Notes under the pieces: model-generated
Seen by the model: the letters and a program-made list of their open reading frames with translations, nothing else
Database searches by the model: none
What the model was told of the DNA's origin: nothing
Program-made: the position numbers and the translations under genes
Source of the DNA: Centropus unirufus
Lineage: Eukaryota > Chordata > Aves > Cuculiformes > Centropidae
Reading direction: 5' to 3'
NCBI GenBank assembly: GCA_013397695.1
Contig: VYZI01000033.1
Location: forward strand, 3,769,066-3,833,065
DNA length: 64,000 nucleotides
Shown: positions 13,901 to 28,700 of the stretch, piece after piece
Layout of the letters: every line of letters starts with the position of its first letter
How positions within the stretch are numbered: the first letter of the stretch is position 1

Positions 13901-16900
13901 CAACTCTGGATATGTTGTTGAGCGTATTTTGTTCAGGGAAGTAGCAGAAGTGAGCAGATGTTACACCATGTAAGGAAGAAAACAATGAAAATAGCTGTTC
14001 TGTCAAGGTAACACCAGAAAGCATCGTTACCTTTCTTCTCCTCCCTAAAAAGGAAACATCCAAAATAAAATTCAAATGCAGGGAAATAAAGAAAAAGCTT
14101 CTGAAAACCGAAGATTAGTTTTTAGAACCTCAGATGGTTTTCTGCAATTTTATTCTTTTTTTATAACTCACAGTTTTTGTGTCATGACACCACTGAAACT
14201 TTAGACAGGAGAGGGTCCCTCTATGATACTGAGTGTGCATAAGCCATTTCCTGGCCTCCAGATTAAGACAGAACACAAGCAAAGGATGATAAAACCAAAG
14301 AATTACAGTAACTTGCATGCTATTAAACCCGGATACATAGAGCAGTTAATCTGGTTATAGACCCCGCAGTGCCTGGTAGGTGCAGGATGCGACATGGGGA
14401 CTGAAAAAAGGTTAATTTTTTTCTTTCTGCCTGCCAAATCATTTCTCTACTCCACCCTCAGTGTCCAGCTTTCCAATCCCTGAGTCAGTGTCTGAAGTCA
14501 AAACAACCAGCTGGGCCTCACTGAACCTTTCACTGTGGGAAAGCTCAGCTCAAAATGGCTGCATTGTTTCCCTGTAATCTTATCCTCAGTGTTTAATATC
14601 CTCAGCAATTCACAGAATTTCCAGGATTGTGGTTTTGCCTTATGGGAAATGCTGACCTAAATGGTGTGAAGTTTTTGCTCTTATGTTATAAGGGAAAATA
14701 TTATGAAAAAGTGAACTATCTATTTATTATCACTGTTGATATATTTTACCTACCACGTTGAGCAGAAAGCTGCAGGATTAAACTACATACACCTTTTTTT
14801 TTTTCATACACCTTTTTTTCAGATTACTTCCTTAAACAGAATCTGATGACCTGCTAAAATGAAAGATATGACTCTGGGAATGTGCAGGTCGTAAAGATTG
14901 TGTCGTAGTAACATCTTCTAATAGAGAAGTTTTTCCCAAGATTTTCAAACCTCCTTAAAAAATAACTCATGGGCAAAACGTGTCTATTGATTTCTGAAGA
15001 TCTTTATGTAGTGAAAAAAAAGAAAAAAAGAAAAAAATGTGCTTTAGAGTAGGATTACAGGGCACAGGAAGAATCTGAGCACAAGAAGGCACATGTTTAT
15101 TTGAGGGATGTTGTGTTGTAGCAACACTTCCAAAATTTTTAACATTGAGGTACAGCAAACAAAGGCCATGTTTGAAAAAAAAAACCACAAAAAAACCCAA
15201 AACCACAGGAGGATCTTTAAACATAAAGCAATAGAAAATGTGGCACTTCCGTATAGGTGATGTGTTACCGTTTTGAAGGCTGGGAGGAAAGATCTGTGAG
15301 TATTTGCTGTGTCAGGCAAACAAGTGGGCCTCCCACTCAAAAGCCTGTTTTAGTGGTGCTACCTGGTCTCGTAGGCATTTGTTGGAGCAGGTGTCAAGGC
15401 AGGTTTGTGGTCTGAACAGCTTTGTCAAGGAAAACCCGAGGAGAATCCTGTTAGTACAGTCCTTCAGCTGTGAGCTGAAAGCCAGAAATGCTAATTTGGG
15501 GATGAGGGTTTAATATCAGGCCAACGTGACAAGGTCTTTGAAGTCAGTTGCGTGGTGAGGACCTGTTCATATTCCTGTTGTACAAATTGCTCATGTTTAC
15601 CTGGGATGGCAGTGGTCAGGCAGGCTGGGAAGCTAAAGGAAGACTGTTCACAGCCAAAGGGGGTGTGTGAGCTGGGGGTGACTCCCTGCCATTTCATTGA
15701 TTTAAGACATCTGATTCCCTATTAAGAACTTGATGTTAGTCCAGTGCCTGCGATTAGTGGTGTAAGATGATGCAGGAAAACGACATAATAGAGAAACTTT
15801 GAAAACCTCTGAGGCTTCCCAGTCATTACAAATGGGTAAGTACTACTGGAGACTGAGACTCACAGCAGACATCTGCAGCCTTCTTCTGCTGGACCTTGAT
15901 CCCCAGTCTGTTCTTGTTTCCATCCTGTTCCATAACCTTGCTCCTATACAGGGACATCTTTTAGTGGTAAGCATTTTTTTCTATGGGATGTGTGAAAGTC
16001 TTTAATTTAACAGTGCATATTTTTAATCTAGTCTTCAAAACGGGAATCTAGGTTTTGAGATATCTGATTCAGTTTTGAGATGTCTGATAACTGGGTATTG
16101 TTTTGTGTGCTTAACTTGGAGAATTATGCAATGAGCATCACTGGTGCTACGTATGTACTCACATATGTAAATTAGCTTGCTGCTGTTAAGCATATGACTG
16201 TGAAAAATTCGGTCCTCCTAGTTATGGGGTTTTTTCACCTTAGAGAAAGGAACCAATTCTAAAAAAGATAGTTATCAAATCTCCAGTTCAAGTTTTCACT
16301 TTTACTTAGTTTACAGGAAAAACCACCACTGACTCATTCTTCTGCAATTCAGTGTTGCACAGTTCTCTTCCTCATTGCTTGTGAGGGGATCCCTCCTTAC
16401 CAGCCTGAAATTAAAAAGATAAATCATATTAGAATTGAAAAAAAAAAAAAAGTATTGCAATTGTGGCCACAATAAACTCTAACAAAAGATCCAGTTGCTG
16501 ATCTAGGTAAAGAATGTCAAAACTCCACAGCTGTTTGCCTGGGAGTTGTTCATGGCATGGGCCTTGGGCACTGCATGAGGAACATACAGGCATCGTACAG
16601 GTCATACGTGGGCTTTTGGCTTTCTTAGGATCAGTCTGCCAGAAAGATCACAGGGACTGTTCAACTGCCAATTCAAACTGATTAGACATGTTTTTAAGTG
16701 AAATTGGAAAAGAAGACATCAGCAAAGACAGATGCTGCATTATGAATAATTATCTGCAACTTGGTTAAACTGAATTTCACATGAAAATAGGTCCTTATCG
16801 TGATCTTAATAGAGGAGGACTTTGCCTTCTGTTAACTTTTCCTGCTTCTCCTGTTCTTTGTATTGCAACGGCCCTGAGTCTTCTTACTGTCCAAATCCAA

Positions 16901-19458
16901 GCAGGTCTCCTAACAAGCCCTCAAAATTCCTAGCAAGGCTCTTTCAGCTCGTGTAGTAAAAAATATAAAAATTACAGAATTACAAAATTACGTAAAAATT
17001 ACAGAAAAAAGTAAACCCTTGAATCTTGTCTATTGGCACAGCTGACAAAAAGTCACAGCTCAAGGGCATGATCCGCCCTGGCTCTATGTGGGGTAAATGG
17101 ATGTGTCTGCAAGGACTAGGAAGAATATTGTGTGATGATCTTGGTGCCATCATGCTGCTGAAAGGCTTACTTGAGATCATTGCCTGCAATGAAAGTGACT
17201 AGAACATGTACTCCTTTTCAGCTTCTAATTTCTTAAAAAATACCTTTCCTAGTGCAAAGTTTTAAGCCTGGTAGTCAGATATTCACATATTCACAGGCAA
17301 ACATCCCTACATTTAAAAAATTGGCTGTAAAGCTTTATAGGCTGTAGGCCAGTCTTATATACCTACCTGAAATCGTGACACCAAAGCTGCAAGAGATGTA
17401 CTCCTGAGAAAATCAGAAGCATTTTTCTTTTAGCTAAATTATGCACAAATATCCTTATGTAGTTCATAATTCCATTAAATCTTTATTCTTTTACCTTGTC
17501 AGTTGGACCTGGCAAGTTCGTGATGCCCTTAGCTGTAATGTGGTCTGCTTGTATTCCTTGCTGTGTTAATTTTTCTCCCAGGTATGTTATTTTCATCAGG
17601 GAGAGTTTATGCTTTTGCTTGTTTAGCTTGAGCTTGAAATGTCAGCTCTTTCTGCTTGAAGTCCCCAGTCATGCAATTCTACTTCTATTCCTCAGACAAA
17701 AACATACTCTTTATAAACCTTACTACCTTCTACAGCAACAAAAACATGTTGTATTTTCCAGTAAAACGTTTCAGGTGACAAGCACAACCCAACTGGCAAT
17801 CTGAAAAAACTGTCTCCCAAAAAGGTTGGTGAATATGTACAAACATGAGCTGTTTTTCTAAAGGCACTTGCCAGAGCCCTTCCAACACACCAAGCTTAGA
17901 AAAATATTTGGCATCACGCCCTTCTTCCAGAATTTCTCCATTTGTAGACAGTGGAAAAGGCTTTCTTTTTGTGTATTCAGTTCTTCTGGGCCAATGCATA
18001 AGCAAAGCTTTCTATCTTAAGTTCAGCAATGGCTGGCAAACTTACCCACTATTTTAGCTATTACTCACAATACAATTATTTGTTTAGTTGAACCCTTTCA
18101 GCCTCCTAGCTTCTCCCTTGAGACAACAGGATATTTTCTAGGGCAGTAGCTGTAGGATGGATGAGATCTTATGGCCTTTTTTTTTTTTCTTTACTCTGTG
18201 GGAAGTAGGGTCCCCTGCACCTCTGACTTGTCAATCCTCCTGTGACACAAAACTTATGGCATTCCATATACCTCCATATACCTCTGCATAAAACAAGTAC
18301 ATTACATACCGTCAACAAGTTCAAAGACCATGAATGAGGATTTCTCAAAGCCAAGCAGACATGAAGACTCATGGAGGTGAGGGAAAAAATGAACTAAAGT
18401 TACTCTTATGCCATCTGGCTGTATTCTTGGATGTCTTTGTTCCTTCCCATCCTTCCCATCTGGTTTGCAGGTCTTCCTGTAGACTTCCTGTTAAGTTTCA
18501 TCAGTTACCTATTATACACTATATCACATTATGTGGGCTTTTCCTGCACTGTAAAGTGTGAATTCATTAAGTAAGAATGGTACAAATGCTGAAGCAGGTC
18601 AATGACCACAGTAAGCTGCTAAGTAGGGCAGTAGAGCAACCCAAGTCCACATAAAGGCTTCTCCAACAATGCTTTCCAGGCATATCCACCACCCAGTTGT
18701 GAACTATAACAAATTATCACTTGTTTTTACAAGTGAACTCTCAGATTAGACTGATACCAGATAAAATCCGAATAATATCTGACTTTTTGCTAGTTTAATC
18801 TGATGTTACTCACATTTAAGTGATTACAGAAGTAATGATGAAAACTGCCACTGGTTTATTTCTGCAGAAGACAAGGTGCGACATCAATAACTCTTTATTT
18901 CTAAAATCTTTATGCAAAGCAACACCTTTCTAGCAGCTCATCAATTTCCCTGACAGAAACAGGTGACCAAGGAACGCAAAGAAAAAATAATTTGGGGTTA
19001 ATTTCCAAAGAACAATTCTTTAACCAAGCCATTTATAACTCAAGCTAATTTATTATTATTGTAAATCATATATGGTCATGCAATCCACATGGACTAGGGG
19101 CAATTTATTTCATTGCTTATATGTCAATTAGTTTATAATTATAGCACTTAAACATTAACAGCACCTGTAGGGTCTAGTGATCCTGCAAATATTTCATCAA
19201 AATCCTTGATGTTGTAACTGTCCAGAAACTGAATAAATAGGCCAAGATCCAAAGGTTTTTCTGCAACATTATCCAGTTAATAAAACCAAGGACCTTTTTT
19301 TGTACAGAAGGTTAATCTTCATACCTAGTCATCCCAGCTAATAAGTGTCCCCTATCAATTAGACTCTCAAGGACTCAATTTTATTTTTTTTTAATTATTA
19401 TTTGAATGCTGTAATTGCCCAAAGTCCTCTAATGTAAAAAGTCCCCTAGGGAGGGATT
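13901..19458. other. Intergenic, no gene recognised
   Basis: Holds homopolymer-rich spots: CATACACC plus T-run twice near 14786-14818, an A7G-type run at about 15014-15038, A-runs near 15177 and 16440, and T12 at 18177-18188. 18770-19160 is AT-rich, repeat-free and rich in TAAT-type sites. No coding signal. Confidence 0.65.
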
Positions 19459-19752
19459 TTTACAAGGGCATGTAGTGATAGGATGAGAGGGAATGGCTTT
19501 GAATTGGAGGAGGGAAGATTTAGACTAGACATTAGGAAGAAATTCTTCACAGTGAGGTTGGTGAGGCACTGGCACAGGTTGCCCAGGGAAGCTGTGGATG
19601 CCCCCTCTCTGGAGGTGTTCAAAGCCAGGTTGGATGGGGCCTTGAGCTGCCTCGGCTGGTGGGAGGTGTCCCTGCCCCTGGCAGTGGGGTTGGAACTGGA
19701 TAATCTTTAAGGTCCATTCCAACTCAAAGCACTCTATGATTCTATGATTCTA
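19459..19752 (+). mobile_element. CR1 LINE 3'-end fragment
   Basis: A well preserved CR1 end on the plus strand: AAGGGCATGTAGTGATAGGA, TTAGACTAGACATTAGGAAG, GGTTGCCCAGGGAAGCTGTG, GGAGGTGTTCAAAGCCAGGT, then TTTAAGGTCCATTCCAACTC and a tail of about two ATTCTATG units. It is 5'-truncated to roughly 290 bases. The 75-codon frame at 19483-19710 is the remnant of the CR1 ORF2 end, not a host gene. It looks less diverged than the copies in HHAT introns. Confidence 0.95.
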
Positions 19753-22700
19753 ACGTTCAACTCTATACTAGGTGGAGGCCAGGTCTGCTAACATACATTG
19801 CGTTCCACCATTAGAGTAAGTCACTGCACAGGCAGCTAGCAGAATACTTTAATGTCAGCAAATCCTACAAGCTTGTCCCATAAACATAATTTCTGGGTAA
19901 GAGCAGAAATATTTTCTCTGAGTTATTTCTGTGTGCTCTGACTAATAGTAAATTTGTAGCAAGTGGGTGGGTTTTTTTCTCTTTAACTTGTGGCTGATGA
20001 TGAAATGCAAGGTGTCTTCCTGAAAGGTCCTTCCTTCTGATTTACACCTGCCTTTCATTCCTGACAGCTCTTTGTCTCATTTGCTCCTAAAAGTCTACAA
20101 GGCTTGGAATTGTACAGGCTCCTTTGGTAACCTGTGCCAGTACTAAGCTATCTCTTTAGCAACTGCCTGCTCCCTACTGCTCTGAAGCAGGTTTGTCTCT
20201 TCAATTTGTTCAGTCTCCAGACATAGCAGGACACTGGTGACTCATTTTAAATACATGCTTTTCAGGGAAGAACAGATTTGGATGAACAATCTGTAAAACT
20301 GATGTTTCTTCCTTTCGCAATTAAACTGTTTGGCAAAAAGATAGATAATAACATTGCTTTCCTGTTAAAAAAAAAAAAGAACTGTTCAGGAACTCTGTGG
20401 GAACGGGTCCCACCCATCTCCTGGTGACCAGCTGGTTGTCAGTGACTCTACGTTCTGCATGGGCCAGATTATTGTTTATACCCTTGCAACTGTCCTCCCT
20501 TGTGTGCTTGTGCTCTCTTGCACACGGGTTGCAGCCAAACGACATGCTTTGTCCCTCCCATACACTTGGGCTGGGTGTGGGGTTCTACCCAGCTGTGGGT
20601 CTCACTGTGCTTCTCCTAAGGGTGTGTGGACCTTGGGTACGTATGGACAGGATAACCCTCCCAGAAAAAAAATTCCTTGCAATTCAGAACAGAAATGTAA
20701 GATTGAGCATAACAATAAAAAAGCAGCAAAAACAAAGAGAAGCTCTACGTGCCTGCCATTTTGTCTAGTAACAAACAGGGACTGGCTGCTTCTCACAGCT
20801 CAGTTGGAGTCTGTGTTTCTCATCTGTTTCCCATAGTCGTTCCCTGTCAACTACCAGATCCTTAAAATGAAAGTCACTTTTGTCCCTTTGTTTCAATTTC
20901 AGGGCCCTTTGTTATATCCTGAGTGTGGAAATGTGGATTTCTGACTTGTAACTGGAAACTCAAAAAAACCCCCAAAACCAAACCTCAAACTTTCCAGAAA
21001 TTAAACCACCACAACTAAAGGCTGTCTGGATTTTTTATACGATCTTTATGCATGGATTGTTATGTGACCGTACTTTAAAACTATTTTCTTTTAGTAAGCT
21101 TACTGCCTTTTATATGGAAGGGAGCCACAAAAATCTCAGTAGGCTAAAATTCACTAGGATATTGTGTCACAACTGGCTTAAGTAAAATTCAAGTTCCTGC
21201 AAAATGCCATTTTCCCTGGAGATTTCTCTCTCTCACTGGCAGTTAAATAAGTAATAGACAAAACAAGTGCTTCAAATAAGCTTGTCTGAGGGTTTTCTCC
21301 ACAGGCAACGTGAAATACAATGGGCTTGGGAATTTCGCGTTAATTCCTCTTAGAAAAAGCATAATAGACCTGCAGGCCACTTCGCAAAGTAGGAACTTCC
21401 CTAACTGCAAAGGCACTTCCAGATATCTCCCAGAGAAACTGGAAGTCACAGGAAGGGGAGAGAGCGTAGCTGGTGGTGATGAGACAAGTAATACGTGTGC
21501 CCAGCAGCCCCCAGCAGAGACATCCTCAGGGCCACCAAGGTGGACCGCTGTGATGACATTTCAGTCACAACAGTCGTAACTCAATATGGTGCATGGGGTG
21601 GCCCACAGAAAGGTGTCCGAAGAGCCTGGATGTCATTGCATCTCCCACAGCAGGCAGGCCTGCCCGCTTGGTGTTATTCCCAGCCCTACCAGCCCCTGGC
21701 CGGGATAGCTCCTAGCAGGGGAGAGAGAGAAGGGGGACCTGGCATCCTTCTGGGCACTGTTTCCTCTTGCATTGCTGCCCATGGCTGTGGTAGGAATGAA
21801 AGAGCCAGGCTTTGTCTGGAAGTGCCCAGGGGTGGCCCCATGGCTAAACCCTAGAGCAAGACTGCCCAAGAAAGCCACACCATGCCGGAGGGGCAGGGGC
21901 AGGCAGAGTCCTTTTTGAACACTGGAATGGAGAAACAAAAGAGGAAGGAAATAAGAAATGTTTGCTGCAAAATGGAAATAATCTAGGCTAAGAGTGTGTC
22001 TCCTGTGAAAATGGGCCGTGTAATGAGAAAGGAGGGAGTCTCTTTTACTGAACAAGGAGCTTTGACAAGGTTATCATGAAAAGGAGTAAATCCAAACCAG
22101 AGATCTGGCTGGCAGGCTTTGATCCTCCTTGGAGATCTTGTCTTTTCTCTCTGCAGACCTGAGCCCTGAAGAGCCTTGTGAGAAGAAAGAGCCATTTCTG
22201 TTTTTCTGCAGATCAGGACATTGAACAATTTTTGCAGTGAGAGAGACCTCTAAAAACATTTATGGTGATGTTTGTTCGTTTGGTTTTCCCAATGGGATTA
22301 CAATTTCCGTTGTTATGTGCTGCATTTAGGGTTTGTGATCTATGGAGGTTGTACAGTTTCACTCCAGCAGGGAGTACTTAAACTTAATGGACATGTCCAG
22401 ATGGTACTTAAACTTAATGGACATGTTCAAAACCCTAGAAGTATTTTTCTCACTGTATCTTAAATTGACGTTGCCATGCACATGTGTATCCTGAATATCC
22501 TGCCATGCATATGTGTTTTCTGTTTCTTCATGCATATCCTGATGATATGTGTGATAGCGTGTTCTGGTAATATACTGAAACAATAAGAACACTTCTTTTT
22601 CTTTCTCAGAAAGAGACACACTCCATTAGCAAAAATGTTGAGAGCTTATTCTTTAATACAGCTGGTCCTTTCAGGCATTTATCTAACAATATCACCAGTT

Positions 22701-25700
22701 CTTGGGTGCCATTCCTTTCAGTCAAGCTTGTCTGCCTTTCTAAATGTAAAGCTTGCTAAGTGAACAGAGTCTTTGGTAGAAATCCATCCGTCAGCAAGTT
22801 TTTTAAAGGTGTGATGTTATTGGCAGTTTAGTTCCATGATTATCCATGTGCTGCGGTACTGTACAGGAAAAGCAAAATAGCAGGGGAAGCATGCATGTTA
22901 GGAGGATAACAACATGGCAGAAAACTTTCTGATTCTTATACAAGTGGAAATTCCTTCTGATAACATGGGGTTACAGTGGGTTTGCAACCAGGACATTGGG
23001 TTTTACTACGTCAGTGCATCAAAGATTTTCTTCCCATTGACAGATGTCTGAGTGATGCTTGCATGCTTCATCTCAGATGAAAGGCTGGAAGTTGGTGTGG
23101 GACATTGCCTGCCAAATCTTGTAAGTGACAGTGACTGTGAGGCACAAGGCTATATGAAAGGGACTATATCCAGACTCTTTTTGTGCTGTGGAGTAGTAGA
23201 GAGGGGCTGTGTGGAGAAAGCAGAGACCTGAGAGACACAGCATGTGTGTGCAACATCCTGCTCCTAAGTTCATATTGCTGTGTTTGGGGATGTACCTGTA
23301 CCATGAGGCCTCATGGATTCATCCTGACGGATGGATTTCTACCAGAGACTCTGTTCACTGAGCATGAAAAGCTTAGATTTGTGGGGCATAGTGCTCTGAT
23401 GTACTCATCCACCATCATCCAGAAGGCACATGGGGCTAGAGACTACCCAGTCCTCCCGCAATCTGCCTAGGATTTATGGTGAGATCATCACCATCAACTC
23501 TATACAAAGAGCTTCTTGCACTTTTTTGTTCTCTTTGCCAGGACAGAATAGTCCTTTATGTCCCATTGCTTAAGTCTGGAAAGTTGAACTAAATGAACAA
23601 TGCAAAATGACATTATTGCTAAGTTGTGCCTTTGATTTCAGAGCTGCATGCTGTGGCAGACTCTTTTGTCCAAAAACTTAGATTTAGGAGGCTAAATAGT
23701 GAGAATGTATCCAGGGGAGCAAGGAGCTAAAGGTCAGTGGCATTGATGTCACATTCACTTTGCCTCTATAAGAGAATTAATTACACTTCACACAGGCAAA
23801 AAAGTGAAAGACTGAAATGGTGAATGAAGCCAGAATGAAAGGCAATTGCACATTTTCTCATGTTTGCCACCAATCCAGTTGAGTAAAAGGTGGGCCACGT
23901 TCTCTCCCCTTTGAATGTAAGAACTGCAGTAAGTGAGTTGGATCAAAGTTTTTCCTGTTCCAATGTCTTGTGCATGATATGGGCTAAGTACAGAGCCCTA
24001 GGTAAAAAAGTTTAAATAGCAGACAAGCATACAGTCTTGCTTCTTTCAGTGCATCCTTCCAGTTTCTGGAATTCTGCAGCTAGGAATTTCCCCAGCCAGA
24101 GCTTGTATCCATGCCTCCATACTGAATAGTTTTTCATGGAGTTTTGCCAAGTTTGAAGTCACTTCATTGACAGAACTATCTTTGCCCTTGAGGATAGGAC
24201 ATGAAAGGCTGTAGAAATACTAAGGACGCGTGCACCAAGAGCTGGTACTTACCAACTCTGTGTTGCGGAAGTGAGTTTCACTTTGCTGTTATTCATGACT
24301 CCTGCAGATGCCAGGAGAGAATTTGGCCTCTTTAGTGTATTAACAGGCAATGCATGAGCACACAAAACCCCTTTAGATTTAGCGTATGCTGTCAGAAGCT
24401 ATTAGCCTCCACCTGTTAACCACAGTTTTTTACAGAAACTCGTTTACAATGTAAAGTTCCTGAAGACCGCACAGGTAGTCTGTAATGGACATGAAATGAG
24501 GATGAAGTGCATTTTGCATAACTTCCTAAATGGCAGCTTTTAGTACTTCTTATGACCAAGGATTCAATGGAAGCAAAAATCTTTAATGGAAACACTTTGT
24601 ACAAGTATGCTGGGTGCTGGGTGTGCACATACTAGACATCTTACCAGGAGTATATTTGCTTAGTCCCTTTACCTTTCTAAAGGGAGGTCCTCTAACCAAC
24701 TTATTGGAATAATCAAATAATTCTTTCAAAGAAATTACAAGTAAGTTTCCTGTTGATTGCATTTTATATATAATTCTGTATATACTCAGAAAAAAAAACC
24801 AGATAAACCTACATACATCTCAAAGCCTCCCACGCTCTGCTAGGGGTCTTTTCCGGATCATAAACTCTTCAGGTGACTCTGAGGGACTGCTTGAACACTG
24901 TCATTATCACAGTACAGGAATTCACTGTGCTTGCACTCTTGCCAAATTCACAGAGATGTCCTTTCAAAACAGATTTTAACGGGATCTGATCACACAAATT
25001 CTCAGCCTCTGCATTTGCATAAGCACTGTGCACGTCTGAAATATAACTTGGTCCTTTGTAGAAAAATAGAGATTTTGGAAGAAATGTAATGCTATCATCT
25101 AATGATAGAGACTCACTCTTTCTGTAAAACATAAAAATTTGGCAATATCTTCTCTTTGGTAATCCTTTTTCAGAAAAACTAAGCTGCCTAATAAATCTCA
25201 GTAGCCATGGATGGAAATCCAACTGCAACAGTGTTTATTGACATTTCCAAAGTGTTAGATTTAATTAGACTTTCATTGGTACAACTGTACATAAATGAGA
25301 CAGGTCAGCTCTTTTTCACATTTGCATCAATGAAGTTCTCAGCTTCTTTTAGCCTTGACTGGTTCCTCGCTTTAAAGGACATGTTCGTGATTCAGTCTTC
25401 AACGTGTTGTGAAAATACCTGAGCGGTGTAGTAGATTCATCCCCAGATTTCTAAAGCTCCCATTGAGTTTGTTGAGAGTATCCCATCCACACATTTGTTC
25501 ATCTAAGACCTAGACTAAGGTGTAGGTTAAAACCAAGGCTACACAACTGGAGCCTTTTAAGATCTCACAAGCCACAACAAACCCTTAGACTGACAGGAAT
25601 TAGTTATGCCATGACAAACACTGTAGTGCTGAGGGGGTAAGGACAAATCCACACATGGATGTGATGCCTCAGTGGGGGGTAGGAATTACATACGAGTTTT

Positions 25701-28700
25701 CAGAAGATCTCAGTGTTGTGTCGCTGTACCATCATGAAATAATGAAAGCTTGATGTAATGCTTCAGATTAGTTTTTTCAGTGGTTAAGTGTGCTGTCATT
25801 TGATACCCTGATGGAGAGATTTTTGGAGGGGCGGGGTTGAGCCCTATGAAACCTCAAGGCACTTTCTTTCCATTGTAGGCAGCCCAGTTAAGCTCTTATT
25901 AAACTCAGCTTTTTCTAATTTTGTAATTCACCTCCAGACATTTGCGTTTGCTCCAAACACAATATTAGCTGTAGATGTTTGTCTGTGTTTGTGGTGTGGG
26001 TTGTTTCATTGCTTCTTGTTGTCTGGATTTGCCTTTATTACTGTCAGGTATCAATTAAATATTTGATCTTTCTTTGGCTATAAAATAGCTTGCTAATCAT
26101 CAGACTAAAGCTCTCAAATTCAGGACTTAATTGAGGTTTGCTGTTGGAAAATACATGCATTTAGATTCAAAGTAATGTGTTCTTATTATAACTCTTGTTT
26201 ACATACAATGATCCACAAGTGGTGTAAGTTTTCTGGCATCGAAGACAAACTTAGCTGAACTTAATTCACTTCAGTATTATTTCTTAATCCATCAGAATGT
26301 GCTTCCATTTTCCTGGAAAAAGCCCTTTTCAAGTCAGTTGTTCCAAATGTATCGAGTGACAAACTGCAGATAGCAAACTGAGCATTTGTTCGAGCTCATG
26401 CTTATTACAGCAGTGTTCTGGAAAGTGTTTGTGCTTAGGCTTTTAATAAACTCCCTCTAGAGATCAATTACCATGATTTGTCTAGTTACTATGGATAAGA
26501 GGTTTTAGGGGAGGTGGTTGTTGTTGAAATGTTTTGTTAGACTGAAAGAAGCTTGAATGCTTTTATTCAGGCAGACTAAAAAGAGAATGGGAAGCCGAAG
26601 ACAGTCTCTCTAAGGAAAAACAGTAATTGAAATGGTCTTAGTAAAAGGGCTCTGCAACATTATCAGGTCTTGACAATTTTGTCAGTGTGTTTTAGGCTTG
26701 TTCACAGGTAGCCCAGAATGTGGGTCAACAGGAGGAGACATGTAGGAAAGAGGATAAGGACCGATAAGTTAATAGTCTTGACAAAGCTTTCTCGCTATAA
26801 GGTTTCGATATAATCAAAACCAGTTTAGCATTTGAGGAAAAGCACCATGAAATGAAGTAATGGAATTAGCTTTTATGTTTGTCCAGGAACCTAAACCACA
26901 TTTCCTGTCACAACTGTATATTATTAATACAAGGCATCTGCTAAATTGGAGCTGCCCTAAAATGTGCACAAATACCATACGTCTGGTTTAAATAATTTCT
27001 TTTTGACATTTGTGGTGAAAAACTAAAGCGAGATGCTGCGTCAACCCATCATAAAATAGCGTAGGATTTGGAATACAACAAATTTTCAGCATGGTCTCGC
27101 AGACAGATAATATAATTCTGTTAATTCAGCAGTCAGGACCGTTACTGCCTGCATTTTCATATTGTGCTTCCCTTTCATTTTGTATTCTGTGGTGGCAGGA
27201 ATTAGTTTGCAGTCACTGAGGGAGACGAGCATCTTGATTCTCACTCACTTTCCCAGCCCCCTGTCCTTTAGAACTGGCAGTAGAAAGTTATTTGTTTTCT
27301 GATTTTGTAGAGGGAGTGGGTCAGGGTGAGACAAAAGTCATCTTTTCTCACATTGAAACAAGCCTCTGCAGGCTTAAGGCAAAGAGCCCGAAGTCTGATA
27401 ACAAAATGGGATCATCTCAGGAATATAATGCCTGGAATATAAGTTCCCAGGGGACTAATGCCCTACCCAGATATATTTCCACATCAATACCTGCTCTGAA
27501 AAAAAATAATAAAATCCAGTGCTACATTTTTTTATAGACTACTTCAAGATGTACCAAGGATGACTGAGCCTTCTTTGGGAGCCAGACAAGCCTGGAAGTC
27601 TGGCATTGAGTCCTGGACTCTGAATCGGGACAAGACTCAGAAATTCTTGTGTAGCTTCCCCAGCCCTTTCCCAAAGGCCTGGCTGGAAGGGCTCTGGGTA
27701 GTGTCACAGGTGTCTGTATGCCGCTTGTACCATGTTATCCTCATTAGCATGATGAACAGTGGGAGAAGGTACCTGAATTCCCACCTGATTACACTAGATA
27801 GCTTACCAGAGGCGTCTAAGACTGGCATAAGCTTTACACAAATACAGCTGTAAGCCAAAATAACATGAGAGCCCTGATGTGGTGACCCATTCCTTTGGAC
27901 AGCTGATCCCCAGCCCTCAGCAATTTGTTTTATGCTAGCACCAGCCATGTTTTCTTCCTCTTGTGCCCATGGTGCCAGTGATGCTTGACCACCTTAGGCT
28001 TGGTCTTTGCTCTGTCCATTCTCCTGAACAGCTCCACCCATTCTCACAGATTGTGCCCTGAAAAAAAAATCTCCTCAGCACTTTAAAAGATTTGCTCTTA
28101 ATGAAAAAAACATACTGAAACAACTAGTGTGAGGAGCCCTTTCTCTGCTTACTTCATTTTTATAACGATGTCTTTTTTCATTCTTGGTCTGTTGTGATCT
28201 CTTGGCGGTGTCAGGCCTAATTTAGTGATCCTGAAACTAAAAGACAAGACTGTTAGCTAGTTCACATCTGTAGTGCTATGCCATTTTATACTAGCTGAGC
28301 ATCTGAATTTGTGCATGTTACAAACTGTTTTGTGGACTATTCAGCTAACTTTTCACACGTGTAGGGAGTAACTTGTCTATCCAGCCAGACAGCTGGTTTG
28401 AGCTCTTACTAGTTTTTTTTTTTGGTTTGTTTTTTTTTGTAAAATAATTATATCTGGAACCCAATAGCAAAAAGACGATTTTAATAAGTTATTTCTTAGA
28501 AGCAGATCTGGGGATCTGAAAGCCAGGCCGAGTGTTTTAAGTTTCACACATCAAGTAGGATAAAGATTTTGCAATTAGAGTTAATTAATAATTTCCTAGG
28601 TCAGTGAACAAAAACCAAATCATGCTCACCCAGTTCAGATTATGAAAAGAGAAAGGAGTTTGGAGTTTATTCTCCAATGAGACTAATTATGCTTTATTTT

